Shown in pieces: positions 23,067 to 32,090 of a DNA stretch of 64,000 nt (position 1 is the stretch's first letter; each line of letters begins with the position of its first letter). A program made the translations under genes and the position numbers. This DNA comes from Paenibacillus rhizophilus (lineage in GTDB: Bacteria > Bacillota > Bacilli > Paenibacillales > Paenibacillaceae). The stretch covers positions 124,001 to 188,000 of the forward strand of contig NZ_RQPI01000007.1 of NCBI RefSeq assembly GCF_003854965.1, written 5' to 3'. The notes under the pieces are model-generated. The model saw only the letters and a list, made by a program, of their open reading frames with translations. It was not told the origin of the DNA and ran no database searches.

Positions 23067-24002
23067 TTGAGCAACTCTCTGAAGTTGTCGGTGGCCATTT
23101 GCACCCGGAACAGACATGAGGATATGCGAAAATGCCTGAAATCGATATTCGGGCAGCAGGGTATTTCCGGTTCGGCGATCGAAATACTAATTATTGACGA
23201 CGGCGATACGGAAGAAGCATGGCTTGAAGAGGTCCGAAGGGAAATGCCTTCAAGCATGGAACTGGGTTACCACCGTAAAAAACGGGAGGAGGCGGGTCTG
23301 CTTAAATCGCGGATTTATGCGACTCACGCCTCCAAGTATGAGATCCTTCTTTTTCTCGATGATGATGTGGAGCTGGAACCGGACTATCTGGCCGTCCTTC
23401 TGCAGACATTTGACCGTTTTCCTGATGCCGTCGGCGTCGGGGGAGTAGACCAGAGCTTCTCCTGTTCCCTGAAAGGCAGGCTCCTCATGCTCGTAAGCGG
23501 CCGAAGCCGTCTCGCCCCCGGAAAGCTGTCCTACAGCGGATTTGCCTCGGCAATGAATTTGTGGAACCGGCAGAAGGAGATCTTCCGGACTGAATTTCTG
23601 CACGGATGCAACATGTGCTTCCGCAAGTCGGCGCTGCGCGATGTAGAGCCGGTAGAGTGGCTGAACGGCTACAGCCTCGGCGAAGACTTGTATCTGTCCT
23701 ATATCGCCAGTCTGCATGGGCCGATGGTGGTCAATCCGGGACTCAAGCTGGTGCACTACGGATCGCCGGCCTCCAGAGACAAGGAAGAGCAGGTCGCCTA
23801 TACCAAGGTGATGAACCACTACGAACTGTTGAAGCTCAGAACCGGGATAACGCCCTTCCGCTATGCCATGCTGCTGTGGACGGCCGGCTTTTTATATGCG
23901 GAAACCGCACTGAAGCGGCGGAAGGAAGCCAGCAGCGGCTATCTTCGAGGCATACGGGCGCTAAGAGGCGCGCAGGCCCGGAGCGAATCGCCGGGCGTCT
24001 GA
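23067..24002 (+). CDS. Glycosyltransferase family 2
   Basis: The 311-residue GT-A enzyme begins with L-S-V-A-I-C-T-R-N-R and I-L-I-I-D-D-G. It has the DxD element L-F-L-D-D-D-V-E and acceptor-side motif H-G-C-N-M-C-F-R, then E-D-L-Y-L-S-Y with the catalytic acid. I start at TTG 23067 because a GGGGTGGGAG stretch lies directly upstream; the frame to 22977 crosses a hairpin. There is a hydrophobic stretch near the C-terminus (F-R-Y-A-M-L-L-W-T-A-G-F). It follows the spore-coat-type genes and is closed by a terminator. The sugar and acceptor are unknown. Confidence 0.85.
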   Translation: MSNSLKLSVAICTRNRHEDMRKCLKSIFGQQGISGSAIEILIIDDGDTEEAWLEEVRREMPSSMELGYHRKKREEAGLLKSRIYATHASKYEILLFLDDDVELEPDYLAVLLQTFDRFPDAVGVGGVDQSFSCSLKGRLLMLVSGRSRLAPGKLSYSGFASAMNLWNRQKEIFRTEFLHGCNMCFRKSALRDVEPVEWLNGYSLGEDLYLSYIASLHGPMVVNPGLKLVHYGSPASRDKEEQVAYTKVMNHYELLKLRTGITPFRYAMLLWTAGFLYAETALKRRKEASSGYLRGIRALRGAQARSESPGV

Positions 24003-24062
24003 TGCGCGGCCCGTTCGCCGGAGCGGGCTGCGACCGCTGCCCGCCGTTTAGAGAACGCACAA

Positions 24063-24103
24063 AGCACCCGAATCATAGGCAGGAGCCTTGATTACGGGTG
24101 TTT
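24063..24103 (+). terminator. Terminator after GT2 gene
   Basis: CACCCG/CGGGTG, AATCA/TGATT and AGGC/GCCT form one long stem with a small loop, followed by TTT. Confidence 0.7.
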
Positions 24104-24141
24104 CCGTTTACCGGTTTTACGACAGAAAGGAGTCTATTTTC

Positions 24142-26325
24142 ATGGACTACTTGGCGGATGAAAGCCGTGTTTTTGACCACGCATTCATGAGGTCTCCTAT
24201 CGGGATGGCGCTGCTGAAGCCCGGGGGAGGATGGTGGCTGAAGGTTAACACGGCGTTTTGCGGGATGCTTGGCTGTTCGGAGGAAGAACTGGAACAATAC
24301 AATAAAGGCTTCCCGTCTTATGAAAAGGTCATCGCGCATCTTCCCGCACCGGACAGCGTCTATGAAACGGAGCGGCTCGCGGTGTGCAAGGGGGGAGGCC
24401 ATATCCGGCTGTCACTACAATACATATGGGCCGAGCCCGGTCAGGCAGCTTCCTGTATTATCCTGTACGCCCGGGTTATTGGCGGTGGGATCATCGACGA
24501 TCCATTCCCGCCGGGCGGCGATGCCCACCTTCCTTCCCAACGGCTTGGCACGATGCAGGTTATGACGGACCGGGCGGAAATGGAGCGGCAGCTGCGGGAA
24601 AGCGAGCAGCGGTATAACGGGCAGGCGATCGAGATCAATACGACCAACATCCCGATCATTATGGATGACGAAGTCGTCGGCGTCTACGGCATCTCCCGGG
24701 ATATTACGGAACGGACGCGTTATGTCGAGCAGATTGAGAAGCTCGGCAATGAATACACGCTGATTTTGAATGCGGTTACCGAAGGGCTATTCGGTTTAGA
24801 CCGCTATGGCAAGGTCACGTTTATCAATCCGGCGGGGGCATATATGCTCGATTTCGAGTACGACGATATATTGGGCCTCTCCTGCCGGGAGCTGATTCAC
24901 CAGACTTCGCTTGACGGCATCGATTACCTGCCGGAGGAGGCTCCGCTGATGAAGGCCATTCACAGCGGCGTTTCTCATCAGGGCAAGGAGGCGGTACTGT
25001 GGCGGAGGGATGGGACAAGCTTCCTTGCCTCCTATCAAGTGACGCCGCTCTTTGATAAAGGAGAGTATGTAGGTGCGCTGGTGGTGTTCCGCGACATTAC
25101 GGACGAGCGGGAGATTATCCGTGCCAAAGAATCCGCAGAAAAAGCCGATCAGGCCAAATCGGAGTTTCTGGCGGTCATGAGCCACGAGCTGCGCACCCCG
25201 ATGAACGGCATTATGGGGATGACCGACCTGCTGGCACAGACGGAGCTGAATGAGGAGCAGAGGAGCTACACGGAGATCATTAGTCAGAGCAGCGGGGCTT
25301 TACTGTCCATCCTTAATGAAATTCTCGATTTCAGCAAAATTGAAGCCGGTAAAATGACGCTGGCGCATGATCCCTTTGCCTTGCGTGAGGTGCTGGAAAG
25401 CGTGACGGAGCTATTCTCAGCCAAAGCGAAGGAGAAGAACCTCGGCCTTATCTGGGAAATCGGCTCGGAAGTGCCGGATATCATTATAGGCGACGCCGCG
25501 AGATTGCGGCAGGTGCTCGTGAACCTTGTCAGCAACGCGGTCAAATTCACCGAGGGCGGAAAGGTTTCGATAGAAGTAAAAGCGGAATCCCGCCCTTCCC
25601 CGGGAATACCGGCGCTGAGCTTCCGCGTCAAGGACACGGGAATCGGCATTCCCGCCGAAAAGCAGCCGCTGCTGTTTCAGTCGTTTTCCCAACTCCATCC
25701 CGCCATTAACCGCAAATATGGAGGAACGGGACTGGGGCTTGCCATCTGCAAAAAGCTGATCGAGCTTATGGGCGGAGCGATCGGCGTGGAGAGCGCCCCG
25801 GGACAAGGCTCCGTTTTTTACTTTACTTTGCCAGAGGAAGCTTCGAATGAGGACGGCGAAACCGGAGAGACCGGGGCGGAAGAGGCGCTTCCGGCAAACC
25901 GGGACAACTTCGGCAGGGATGAACCGGCATTGCTGCCGAAATATGGACCGATGCATATTCTCATTGCCGAAGATCATCCTGTAAACCAAAAGCTGCTGCG
26001 TACGATCCTTCGCAAGAGAGGCTATGAGGCCGATGTGGCGGAAAATGGGGAAGAAGCGGTCAAGGCTGTGATAAATGGCCGGTACGATATTGTGTTCATG
26101 GACATCCACATGCCGGTAATGAGCGGCCTGACGGCGGCGGTACATATTCGGGATTTGCTTCCGGAGGAACAGCTGCCGTATATTGTGGCGGTGACAGCAT
26201 ACGCTAGGAGAGAAGACCGCGAGATATGCTTAGCCGCCTCAATAAAGGATTTCGTCAGCAAGCCGTTTCTTTCTTCAGAGATCGACAGGATTCTGCTCAC
26301 GCGACGGGATGCGGTTTCGTTATGA
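24142..26325 (+). CDS. Hybrid sensor histidine kinase with PAS domains and receiver
   Basis: The 727-residue cytoplasmic kinase has no transmembrane segment. It begins with a PAS domain ([11 protein letters not shown]), then a further PAS pair with [11 protein letters not shown]. The HisKA box [11 protein letters not shown] has His348. The HATPase has [16 protein letters not shown] and [11 protein letters not shown]-terminal receiver begins near residue 604 (I-L-I-A-E-D-H) with F-M-D-I-H-M-P and the K of F-V-S-K-P-F. ATG 24142 follows AAGGAG. Its stop overlaps the start of a C39-like peptidase gene, suggesting joint action. The signal and partner are unknown. Confidence 0.9.
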   Translation: MDYLADESRVFDHAFMRSPIGMALLKPGGGWWLKVNTAFCGMLGCSEEELEQYNKGFPSYEKVIAHLPAPDSVYETERLAVCKGGGHIRLSLQYIWAEPGQAASCIILYARVIGGGIIDDPFPPGGDAHLPSQRLGTMQVMTDRAEMERQLRESEQRYNGQAIEINTTNIPIIMDDEVVGVYGISRDITERTRYVEQIEKLGNEYTLILNAVTEGLFGLDRYGKVTFINPAGAYMLDFEYDDILGLSCRELIHQTSLDGIDYLPEEAPLMKAIHSGVSHQGKEAVLWRRDGTSFLASYQVTPLFDKGEYVGALVVFRDITDEREIIRAKESAEKADQAKSEFLAVMSHELRTPMNGIMGMTDLLAQTELNEEQRSYTEIISQSSGALLSILNEILDFSKIEAGKMTLAHDPFALREVLESVTELFSAKAKEKNLGLIWEIGSEVPDIIIGDAARLRQVLVNLVSNAVKFTEGGKVSIEVKAESRPSPGIPALSFRVKDTGIGIPAEKQPLLFQSFSQLHPAINRKYGGTGLGLAICKKLIELMGGAIGVESAPGQGSVFYFTLPEEASNEDGETGETGAEEALPANRDNFGRDEPALLPKYGPMHILIAEDHPVNQKLLRTILRKRGYEADVAENGEEAVKAVINGRYDIVFMDIHMPVMSGLTAAVHIRDLLPEEQLPYIVAVTAYARREDREICLAASIKDFVSKPFLSSEIDRILLTRRDAVSL

Positions 26326-26927
26326 CCTTTGGAGGAACTGGAAAAAAGCTGGACCTGGAACCGTATACCCAATGGGCACCGGGGGTCCGGTCTTCAGCAT
26401 CCGCCTGCGGGCCTGCAACAATGGCTGCGATGGCGGAATACTGGGGCCGGCATCTTGGGCAGTCCGCCATTATCGGCAGGGAACGTTTCGGCTCGAAAGC
26501 GGAGCATATCAATTATTTATACGGAAATTACGGCGGAAGACCTTGGGGTATGAGCGTCCGCGGTTTCGCGAAAGGACTCGAAGCGTATCTCCAATCGGCG
26601 CTCGGGGACGCTCCGGCGGTCCTGCTGCGAAGGTTCAATGATTTCGCTTTGTACAAGGCGGAAATTGACGCAGACCGGCCGGTGGCGATAAAGTTCGACA
26701 AATGGTTTTCCCTGCGCTGGATGGGGCGCTATGCATTCGATTATCACTGGACAGTGGGGATCGGCTATGAATTGACGGAGTTCGGTCCCCGGCTGATTTT
26801 ACAGGATAACGGTGCCAGGCGCGCGGATGGAGGATATGCCGCAAGCCGGGAGCGCCGGATCGATTATGCCGGGAATCGGTCAGTGATTACGATGTTGGCG
26901 GTGGAACTGGTCCCGAAGGGGACCTGA
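26322..26927 (+). CDS. C39-like (papain-fold) cysteine peptidase domain protein
   Basis: The 201-residue protein has S-A-C-G-P-A-T-M-A-A-M-A with the likely catalytic Cys29, and D-Y-H-W-T-V-G-I-G-Y with the likely His. Both lie in the order and context of C39-like peptidases (Peptidase_C39_2). A late Q-D-N-G could supply the Asp. There is no signal peptide or transporter domain. The start ATG overlaps the kinase stop (ATGA), so it is translationally coupled. It could be a protease acting on a partner of the kinase, or an inactive domain used for binding. It is followed by a terminator. Confidence 0.65.
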   Translation: MTFGGTGKKLDLEPYTQWAPGVRSSASACGPATMAAMAEYWGRHLGQSAIIGRERFGSKAEHINYLYGNYGGRPWGMSVRGFAKGLEAYLQSALGDAPAVLLRRFNDFALYKAEIDADRPVAIKFDKWFSLRWMGRYAFDYHWTVGIGYELTEFGPRLILQDNGARRADGGYAASRERRIDYAGNRSVITMLAVELVPKGT

Positions 26928-26939
26928 TTCAAGTTTTTG

Positions 26940-26991
26940 GAGGGCTCATGCGGCAAATGAAGAAGCACTAAGCATAGCCCTCGTTTTATTT
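26940..26991 (+). terminator. Terminator of the kinase-peptidase unit
   Basis: GAGGGCT (26940-26946) pairs with AGCCCTC (26976-26982), then GTTTTATTT. Confidence 0.65.
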
Positions 26992-27034
26992 GCAAATAAA
27001 ATGATTGGCTTACAGAAAACGGGTGAAAATCGGT

Positions 27035-27063
27035 TTGACAGCAGATTGGACGCATTGTATAAT
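27035..27063 (+). promoter_or_regulatory. Consensus sigma-A promoter of the pullulanase gene
   Basis: TTGACA (27035-27040) and TATAAT (27058-27063) with a 17-base spacer; both boxes are perfect matches. Confidence 0.85.
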
Positions 27064-27166
27064 CCCGGGGAATACTAGAAAAACTTCAAAAAACAATCGT
27101 TTGCGCTGCGCGGGGCCATGGCAGATTCCCGGGCAGTGAGAATGTAATAAAGGAGTCCTGATCGAT

Positions 27167-29122
27167 TTGTCGGTACAAGGGGAAAGGGATGAGCCGATTT
27201 ATTACGGCGATCCTGCGGTCACCGGCGGTGTCTCCGTCTTTGTCGACGGCTTTGACGATTTATTCAGTTACGAGGGAGACGATTTGGGGATGAGCTACAC
27301 GCCGGAACGCTCCGCTTTCCGGCTATGGGCGCCTACCTCCCAGGAGGCGCAATTGGTGCTGTATGATTCCTGGCAAGGGGAAGCCTCTGGCGTAATGCCG
27401 ATGACCCGCGATATCGGGGGAACTTGGATACTGACGGTAAAAGGCGATCTGGAGGGCAAATTCTATACGTACCGCGTATGGATCGAAGACCGGTGGAACG
27501 AAGCCATCGATCCTTATGCGAGGGCGGTGGGCGTCAACGGCGACCGCGGCGCCATCATCGATCTCCGCAAGACGGACCCGCTGCGCTGGACCGAGGACAA
27601 ACCGCCGTTTGACGATCCCGTGGACGCCGTTATCTATGAGCTGCATCTGCGGGATTTGTCGGTTCATCCGGCAGGCGGCATCCGGCAGAAAGGCGGCTTT
27701 GCCGGCCTTGCCGAGAGCGGTACACGGGGACCGGCGGGGATTCTTACCGGGCTGGACCATATCGTGAGCCTTGGCGTCACGCATGTGCAGCTGCTGCCGG
27801 TTAGCGACTATGCCACCGAAAGCGTAGACGAAACGAAGCTGGGCGAGCCGCATTATAATTGGGGCTACGACCCGAAGAACTATAATGTTCCCGAAGGTTC
27901 CTACGCGACCGATCCCTTCATTCCGGGAGTCCGGATAAAGGAGTTCAAGCGTCTGGTTCAGACGCTGCATGACCGCGGCCTGCGGGTTATTATGGACGTT
28001 GTCTACAATCACGTCTACGACGGTTACCGCGCGCACTTCACGAAGCTTGTTCCGGGCTACTATCTGCGCTACAAGGCGGACGGGACACTGTCGAACGGCT
28101 CGGGCTGCGGCAACGACTGCGCCACCGAGCGCCAAATGATGTCCCGCTTTATTGCCGACTCCGTGCTGTACTGGGCCAAGGAGTATCATATTGACGGCTT
28201 CCGCTTCGATCTGATGGGCCTGATCGATACCGGCACGATGACGGAGATTCGGCGGCGGCTTGATGAACTTGATCCTTCGATCCTGACGATCGGGGAAGGC
28301 TGGGTTATGGATACGGAGCTTGCCCCGGAACGCCGGGCAAACCAGCATAACAGTTCTCTGCTGCCGAGGATCGGGCAATTCAACGACGGTTTTCGTGATG
28401 CGGTCAAGGGAAGCATCTTTCTGCATCACCGCAAAGGCTTCATCAGCGGCGGGGGCACTAACGAGAACGAAGTCATGGCGGGAGTCGCCGGCGGCATCTC
28501 CTACGGGCCGGGCATCGGGCAGTTCGCCCAGGAGCCGCAGCAGTGCGTCAATTTTGTCGAATGCCACGATAATCATACGCTGTGGGACAAATTGCTGCTG
28601 TCAACGGAAGGGGCTGGGGATGAGGAACGCCGCAGCATGCACCGGCTCGCTTCCGCCATGGTACTGACGAGCCAGGGTATCCCTTTACTGCATGCCGGCC
28701 AGGAGTTTATGCGGACGAAGAACGGTGTGGAGAACAGCTATAACAGCCCGGTGGAAATCAACCGGCTTGACTGGGAACGATGCGCCGAGCGCCAGGATGA
28801 CGTTGCCTATATGAAGAGATTGATTGCCCTGCGCAAAGAACATCCGGCGTTTCGGCTGCGGAGCGCGGAGGCGATCCGGGCCAGCCTCGTCTTCGAGCGG
28901 GCTCCGGGCGGCACGGTGGCGTTTACGCTGCGGAATCATGCCGGAGGCGATTCGGCGAGCCACATTTACGTGCTCTATAAAGCGAATATTGGAGAAATCC
29001 CGCTGACGCTTCCGAAGCTGGGGGAATGGCAGCCGCTGCTGGGCGGGCAAGGGATCGTTCTGCTGAACAAAGAACAGCTTATTGTCCGTGGTATCGGAAT
29101 GACGGTGCTGGCGGTGAAGTAA
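27167..29122 (+). CDS. pulA: Type I pullulanase (GH13)
   Basis: The 651-residue enzyme hydrolyses alpha-1,6 bonds in pullulan, glycogen or limit dextrins. It has an N-terminal CBM48/early-set domain (F-R-L-W-A-P-T-S-Q-E-A), then the type I signature Y-N-W-G-Y-D-P. The GH13 regions follow: D-V-V-Y-N-H-V, G-F-R-F-D-L-M-G with nucleophile Asp348, G-E-G-W with acid/base Glu377, and F-V-E-C-H-D-N-H-T. No signal peptide is seen, so it is intracellular. The TTG start has AAAGGAG about eleven bases upstream. It has its own strong promoter and terminator, and no neighbouring glycogen genes. Confidence 0.95.
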   Translation: MSVQGERDEPIYYGDPAVTGGVSVFVDGFDDLFSYEGDDLGMSYTPERSAFRLWAPTSQEAQLVLYDSWQGEASGVMPMTRDIGGTWILTVKGDLEGKFYTYRVWIEDRWNEAIDPYARAVGVNGDRGAIIDLRKTDPLRWTEDKPPFDDPVDAVIYELHLRDLSVHPAGGIRQKGGFAGLAESGTRGPAGILTGLDHIVSLGVTHVQLLPVSDYATESVDETKLGEPHYNWGYDPKNYNVPEGSYATDPFIPGVRIKEFKRLVQTLHDRGLRVIMDVVYNHVYDGYRAHFTKLVPGYYLRYKADGTLSNGSGCGNDCATERQMMSRFIADSVLYWAKEYHIDGFRFDLMGLIDTGTMTEIRRRLDELDPSILTIGEGWVMDTELAPERRANQHNSSLLPRIGQFNDGFRDAVKGSIFLHHRKGFISGGGTNENEVMAGVAGGISYGPGIGQFAQEPQQCVNFVECHDNHTLWDKLLLSTEGAGDEERRSMHRLASAMVLTSQGIPLLHAGQEFMRTKNGVENSYNSPVEINRLDWERCAERQDDVAYMKRLIALRKEHPAFRLRSAEAIRASLVFERAPGGTVAFTLRNHAGGDSASHIYVLYKANIGEIPLTLPKLGEWQPLLGGQGIVLLNKEQLIVRGIGMTVLAVK

Positions 29123-29192
29123 GGTTTTACCAAGGCGCCCCGGAAAGCGGGTTTCGAAAGAGCCTTCACATTATATATTCCCGCAAAAGTTG

Positions 29193-29230
29193 GCGTACAG
29201 CCGGTGAACGAGCCGGTTGTACGCTTTTTT
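29193..29230 (+). terminator. Terminator of pullulanase gene
   Basis: GCGTACAGCCGG pairs with CCGGTTGTACGC (one wobble), then six T residues. Confidence 0.9.
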
Positions 29231-29616
29231 GAGATTGAAGAAAAATGAGCGGCGCAGGTAATCGTTGCCTGTCTCTCCAACTTGATTTGCCGCCTTGACA
29301 TAGAGTCAAATTGATTTAAATTTGAAATTTCTGTGATAATGGCAAAATGATCTTCTCGATTTCCCCAAAAGGTGACATTGCTCACGTTCGGATACGGAAA
29401 GCGGATGGTACTATGTAGTCACTTATTACTTCTAATTTTAAATGTGGCGGACAACCATACAGCCGGGGCAAGCGTCCGGGCGCGGCCTGCCGCTTCGCTG
29501 CTTTACAGCGTCATACGAATGGGCGCTCGGAAGGGACTGAAGTCCTTGTGTAAGCGGCATCTAGAATAAATCGCCGGCGAGTCCGGCGGAAATCAAAGAC
29601 ACGGAGGATGACAGGG
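29231..29616. other. Intergenic region upstream of gltD
   Basis: No convincing gene. It contains a perfect inverted repeat TTGAC-ATAGA-GTCAA (about 29295-29309) and an AT-rich stretch with TTGATT ... GATAAT that could be a promoter. A small hairpin GGACT/AGTCC lies near 29534. A 65-codon frame (29372-29569) has no ribosome site. Confidence 0.4.
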
Positions 29617-31101
29617 ATGGGCAAATCTACGGGATTTTTGGAATACCAGCGTGTAACGCCTTCGGAATGCGAAGCGCTTGAGCGGATCAAGAACTGGAAC
29701 GAATTTTCGGTTCCTATGGAAGAGGAGAAGCTGCGCGAGCAGGCTGCGCGCTGCATGGACTGCGGAACGCCGTTTTGCCATGTGGGCCGGCTGCTGTCGG
29801 GGATGGCTTCCGGCTGTCCGCTGCATAATCTGATTCCGGAATGGAACGATATGGTATATAAAGGGAACTGGGAAGTAGCACTGAAACGGCTGCAGAAGAA
29901 TAATAACTTCCCCGAATTCACAAGCCGGGTATGTCCTTCGCCTTGTGAAGGCGCTTGTACGGTGGGAATGAACAGCCAGCCCGTAACGATCCGTTCGATT
30001 GAGAAAGCGATCGTGGATAAAGGCTTCGAAGAAGGCTGGATCAAGCCGGAGCCCCCGCTTACCCGCACCGGCAAGAGCGTGGCCGTCGTCGGCTCCGGGC
30101 CTTCGGGACTGGCATGCGCGGCGCAGCTTAACAAAGCGGGCCACACGGTTACCGTATATGAACGGGCCGACCGGATCGGCGGACTGCTGACCTACGGCAT
30201 CCCGAATATGAAGCTCGACAAGAAGAAAGTGCAGCGCCGGGTTGATCTGCTTGAGGCCGAAGGAATCACCTTCGTGACCGGCACGGAAATCGGCAAGGAT
30301 ATTTCGGCCGAGGAACTGAAAGTGAAGCACGATGCGGTTGTGTTGTGCGCCGGTTCGACCAAAGCCCGGGATCTTCAGGCTGAAGGACGGGAGCTGTCCG
30401 GAATTTACCAGGCGATGGAATTCCTGACGCTGAATACGAAGAGCCTGCTGGACTCGGAGCTTGCGGATGGAGAATACCTGTCTGCCGCCGGCAAAGACGT
30501 TGTCGTCATCGGCGGCGGCGATACCGGAACCGACTGCGTGGCAACCTCCCTTCGCCATGGCTGCAAGAGCGTGGTACAATTGGAGATCATGCCGCAAGCG
30601 CCGCTTACCCGCCAGCCGAACAACCCGTGGCCGGAATTTCCGAAGGTGCTTAAAGTGGATTACGGCCAGGTGGAAGCCAAGGCAGTGTATCAGGAAGATC
30701 CGCGGCGCTACCTTGTTTCGACAAAGCGTTTTGCCGGGGATGAGAACGGACATGTGAAGGAACTGCATACGGTACGGCTCGAATGGGTACGGAATGAAGA
30801 AGGCCGCATGGTGCCGAGAGAAGTGCCGGGCAGCGAAGAGGTTATCCCTGCGCAGCTCGTGCTGCTCGCGCTGGGCTTTACCGGACCGGAGGAGACGGTG
30901 GCCAGCCAGTTAGGTCTGGAGCTCGACGAGCGTTCCAACATCAAGGCGGAATACGGAGTTCACTCGACGAATGTGGAAGGCGTCTTTGCGGCCGGCGATA
31001 TTCGCCGCGGACAGAGCCTTGTCGTATGGGCCATTAGCGAAGGCCGCCAGGCCGCCCGCGAAGTGGACCGGTATTTGATGGGCTCCTCGAATTTGCCTTA
31101 A
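29617..31101 (+). CDS. gltD: Glutamate synthase small subunit-type FAD/Fe-S oxidoreductase
   Basis: The 494-residue protein passes electrons from NADPH through FAD and Fe-S clusters. Order: [11 protein letters not shown] and [11 protein letters not shown], then [11 protein letters not shown] (the two clusters' cysteines). Next come the FAD fold [12 protein letters not shown] and the NADPH fold [12 protein letters not shown]. The late [10 protein letters not shown] is the FAD-closing motif. ATG 29617 follows GGAGG by nine bases. The large subunit gene that normally precedes gltD is absent here, so it may serve a distant GltB or another acceptor. Confidence 0.9.
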   Translation: MGKSTGFLEYQRVTPSECEALERIKNWNEFSVPMEEEKLREQAARCMDCGTPFCHVGRLLSGMASGCPLHNLIPEWNDMVYKGNWEVALKRLQKNNNFPEFTSRVCPSPCEGACTVGMNSQPVTIRSIEKAIVDKGFEEGWIKPEPPLTRTGKSVAVVGSGPSGLACAAQLNKAGHTVTVYERADRIGGLLTYGIPNMKLDKKKVQRRVDLLEAEGITFVTGTEIGKDISAEELKVKHDAVVLCAGSTKARDLQAEGRELSGIYQAMEFLTLNTKSLLDSELADGEYLSAAGKDVVVIGGGDTGTDCVATSLRHGCKSVVQLEIMPQAPLTRQPNNPWPEFPKVLKVDYGQVEAKAVYQEDPRRYLVSTKRFAGDENGHVKELHTVRLEWVRNEEGRMVPREVPGSEEVIPAQLVLLALGFTGPEETVASQLGLELDERSNIKAEYGVHSTNVEGVFAAGDIRRGQSLVVWAISEGRQAAREVDRYLMGSSNLP

Positions 31102-31209
31102 GTTCGGCGAAGCGGCAAGCCGGAGCATGACGCGAACATAAGTGTAGAGCGGGGCGCCCTTCCCGGCGCCTCTTTGGACCATTATCTGCCCGGGTCCCGC
31201 AAAGTACCT

Positions 31210-31263
31210 GACGCAAGCTTTGAAGGAAGGCCTCACGACGCAAGCTTTGAAGGAAGGCCTCAC
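31210..31263 (+). repeat. Perfect 27-bp tandem duplication
   Basis: Two identical units, 31210-31236 and 31237-31263, starting GACGCAAGCTTTGAAGG and ending GGCCTCAC. The end of the second unit is also the left arm of the following terminator. Confidence 0.95.
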
Positions 31264-31279
31264 TTTGTGAGGCTTTTTT
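31257..31279 (+). terminator. Terminator of gltD
   Basis: GCCTCAC, loop TTT, GTGAGGC, then six T residues. The first tandem unit carries a second copy of the left arm. Confidence 0.9.
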
Positions 31280-31336
31280 CGCTGCCGGTATTGGCGGCAA
31301 TCATATATATCGAGAACGGGAAGGGATGGGAAAAAG

Positions 31337-31882
31337 ATGAAGCTGATGTTTATTTCCGATATTCACGGTTCGCTGCATTGGTTAAAGAGAGCGCTGGAGA
31401 AATACGCCGAGGAGAAGCCGGACGGCCTTGTTATTCTCGGAGACTTTATGTATCACGGTCCGCGCAATCCGCTGCCGGAGGGCTATGACCCGCAGGGTGT
31501 GGCGAAAGAGCTGAATGCGTACAAACGGCATATCACGGCCGTGCGGGGCAACTGCGACGCCGAGGTGGACCAGATGCTGCTCGATTTTCCGATGATGGGC
31601 GATTATACGCAAATTTGGTATGAAGGCAGACGCATCTACGTCACGCACGGACACGGCTTCAGCATCGAAAATCTGCCGGAGCTGAACGAAGGGGATATTT
31701 TTATTCAGGGGCATACTCATGTCCCCGTGGCTGACATCAAAGAAGGCATTTACGTGCTGAATCCCGGCTCCATCTCGCTCCCGAAAGAAAACAACCCCAA
31801 TTCCTACGCCGTGCTGGAGGGCGGAGAGTTTACCGTCAAAAGCTTTACGGGAGAGAGTGTGAAGTCAATCCGGATTTCCTGA
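31337..31882 (+). CDS. yfcE: YfcE-family metallophosphodiesterase
   Basis: The 181-residue calcineurin-like phosphodiesterase binds two divalent metals. The ligand motifs are F-I-S-D-I-H-G-S near residue 5, L-G-D-F-M-Y-H-G, V-R-G-N-C-D, V-T-H-G-H-G and G-H-T-H-V-P, all present. E. coli YfcE cleaves phosphodiester bonds in artificial substrates, and the natural substrate is unknown. The last motif N-P-G-S-I-S-L-P is typical. AAGGGA lies upstream of the ATG. It is monocistronic and cytoplasmic. Confidence 0.9.
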   Translation: MKLMFISDIHGSLHWLKRALEKYAEEKPDGLVILGDFMYHGPRNPLPEGYDPQGVAKELNAYKRHITAVRGNCDAEVDQMLLDFPMMGDYTQIWYEGRRIYVTHGHGFSIENLPELNEGDIFIQGHTHVPVADIKEGIYVLNPGSISLPKENNPNSYAVLEGGEFTVKSFTGESVKSIRIS

Positions 31883-31920
31883 TTCTTCATAAGAATACGC
31901 CCGCCGCAGCGGGTATGCAC

Positions 31921-31950
31921 GACAAGCCGGGCGCATGCGTCCGGCTTGTC
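31921..31950 (+). terminator. Hairpin after yfcE, weak terminator
   Basis: GACAAGCCGG pairs with CCGGCTTGTC over a ten-base loop. No T-run follows, so termination may be poor or Rho-dependent. Confidence 0.45.
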
Positions 31951-32007
31951 TGGCCTGAACGTTTGACTGTTGCCGGAAAATGCCGGATTTTCATCTCTCC
32001 GAAAGAA

Positions 32008-32036
32008 TTGAGCCCGGGTTGATATTATTGTATTAT
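32008..32036 (+). promoter_or_regulatory. Promoter of agmatine deiminase gene
   Basis: TTGAGC (32008-32013), 17-base spacer, TATTAT (32031-32036), about 55 bases upstream of the start codon. Confidence 0.6.
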
Positions 32037-32090
32037 GGGTAAGGAATGCAGAAGAAGCGCGTTCCTTAAACTAATGTAAAGCGGGCTAAA

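Noticed and set aside
29372-29569. 65-codon frame upstream of gltD
   Set aside because: No ribosome site, no family features, and unusual composition (Ala/Arg-rich end).
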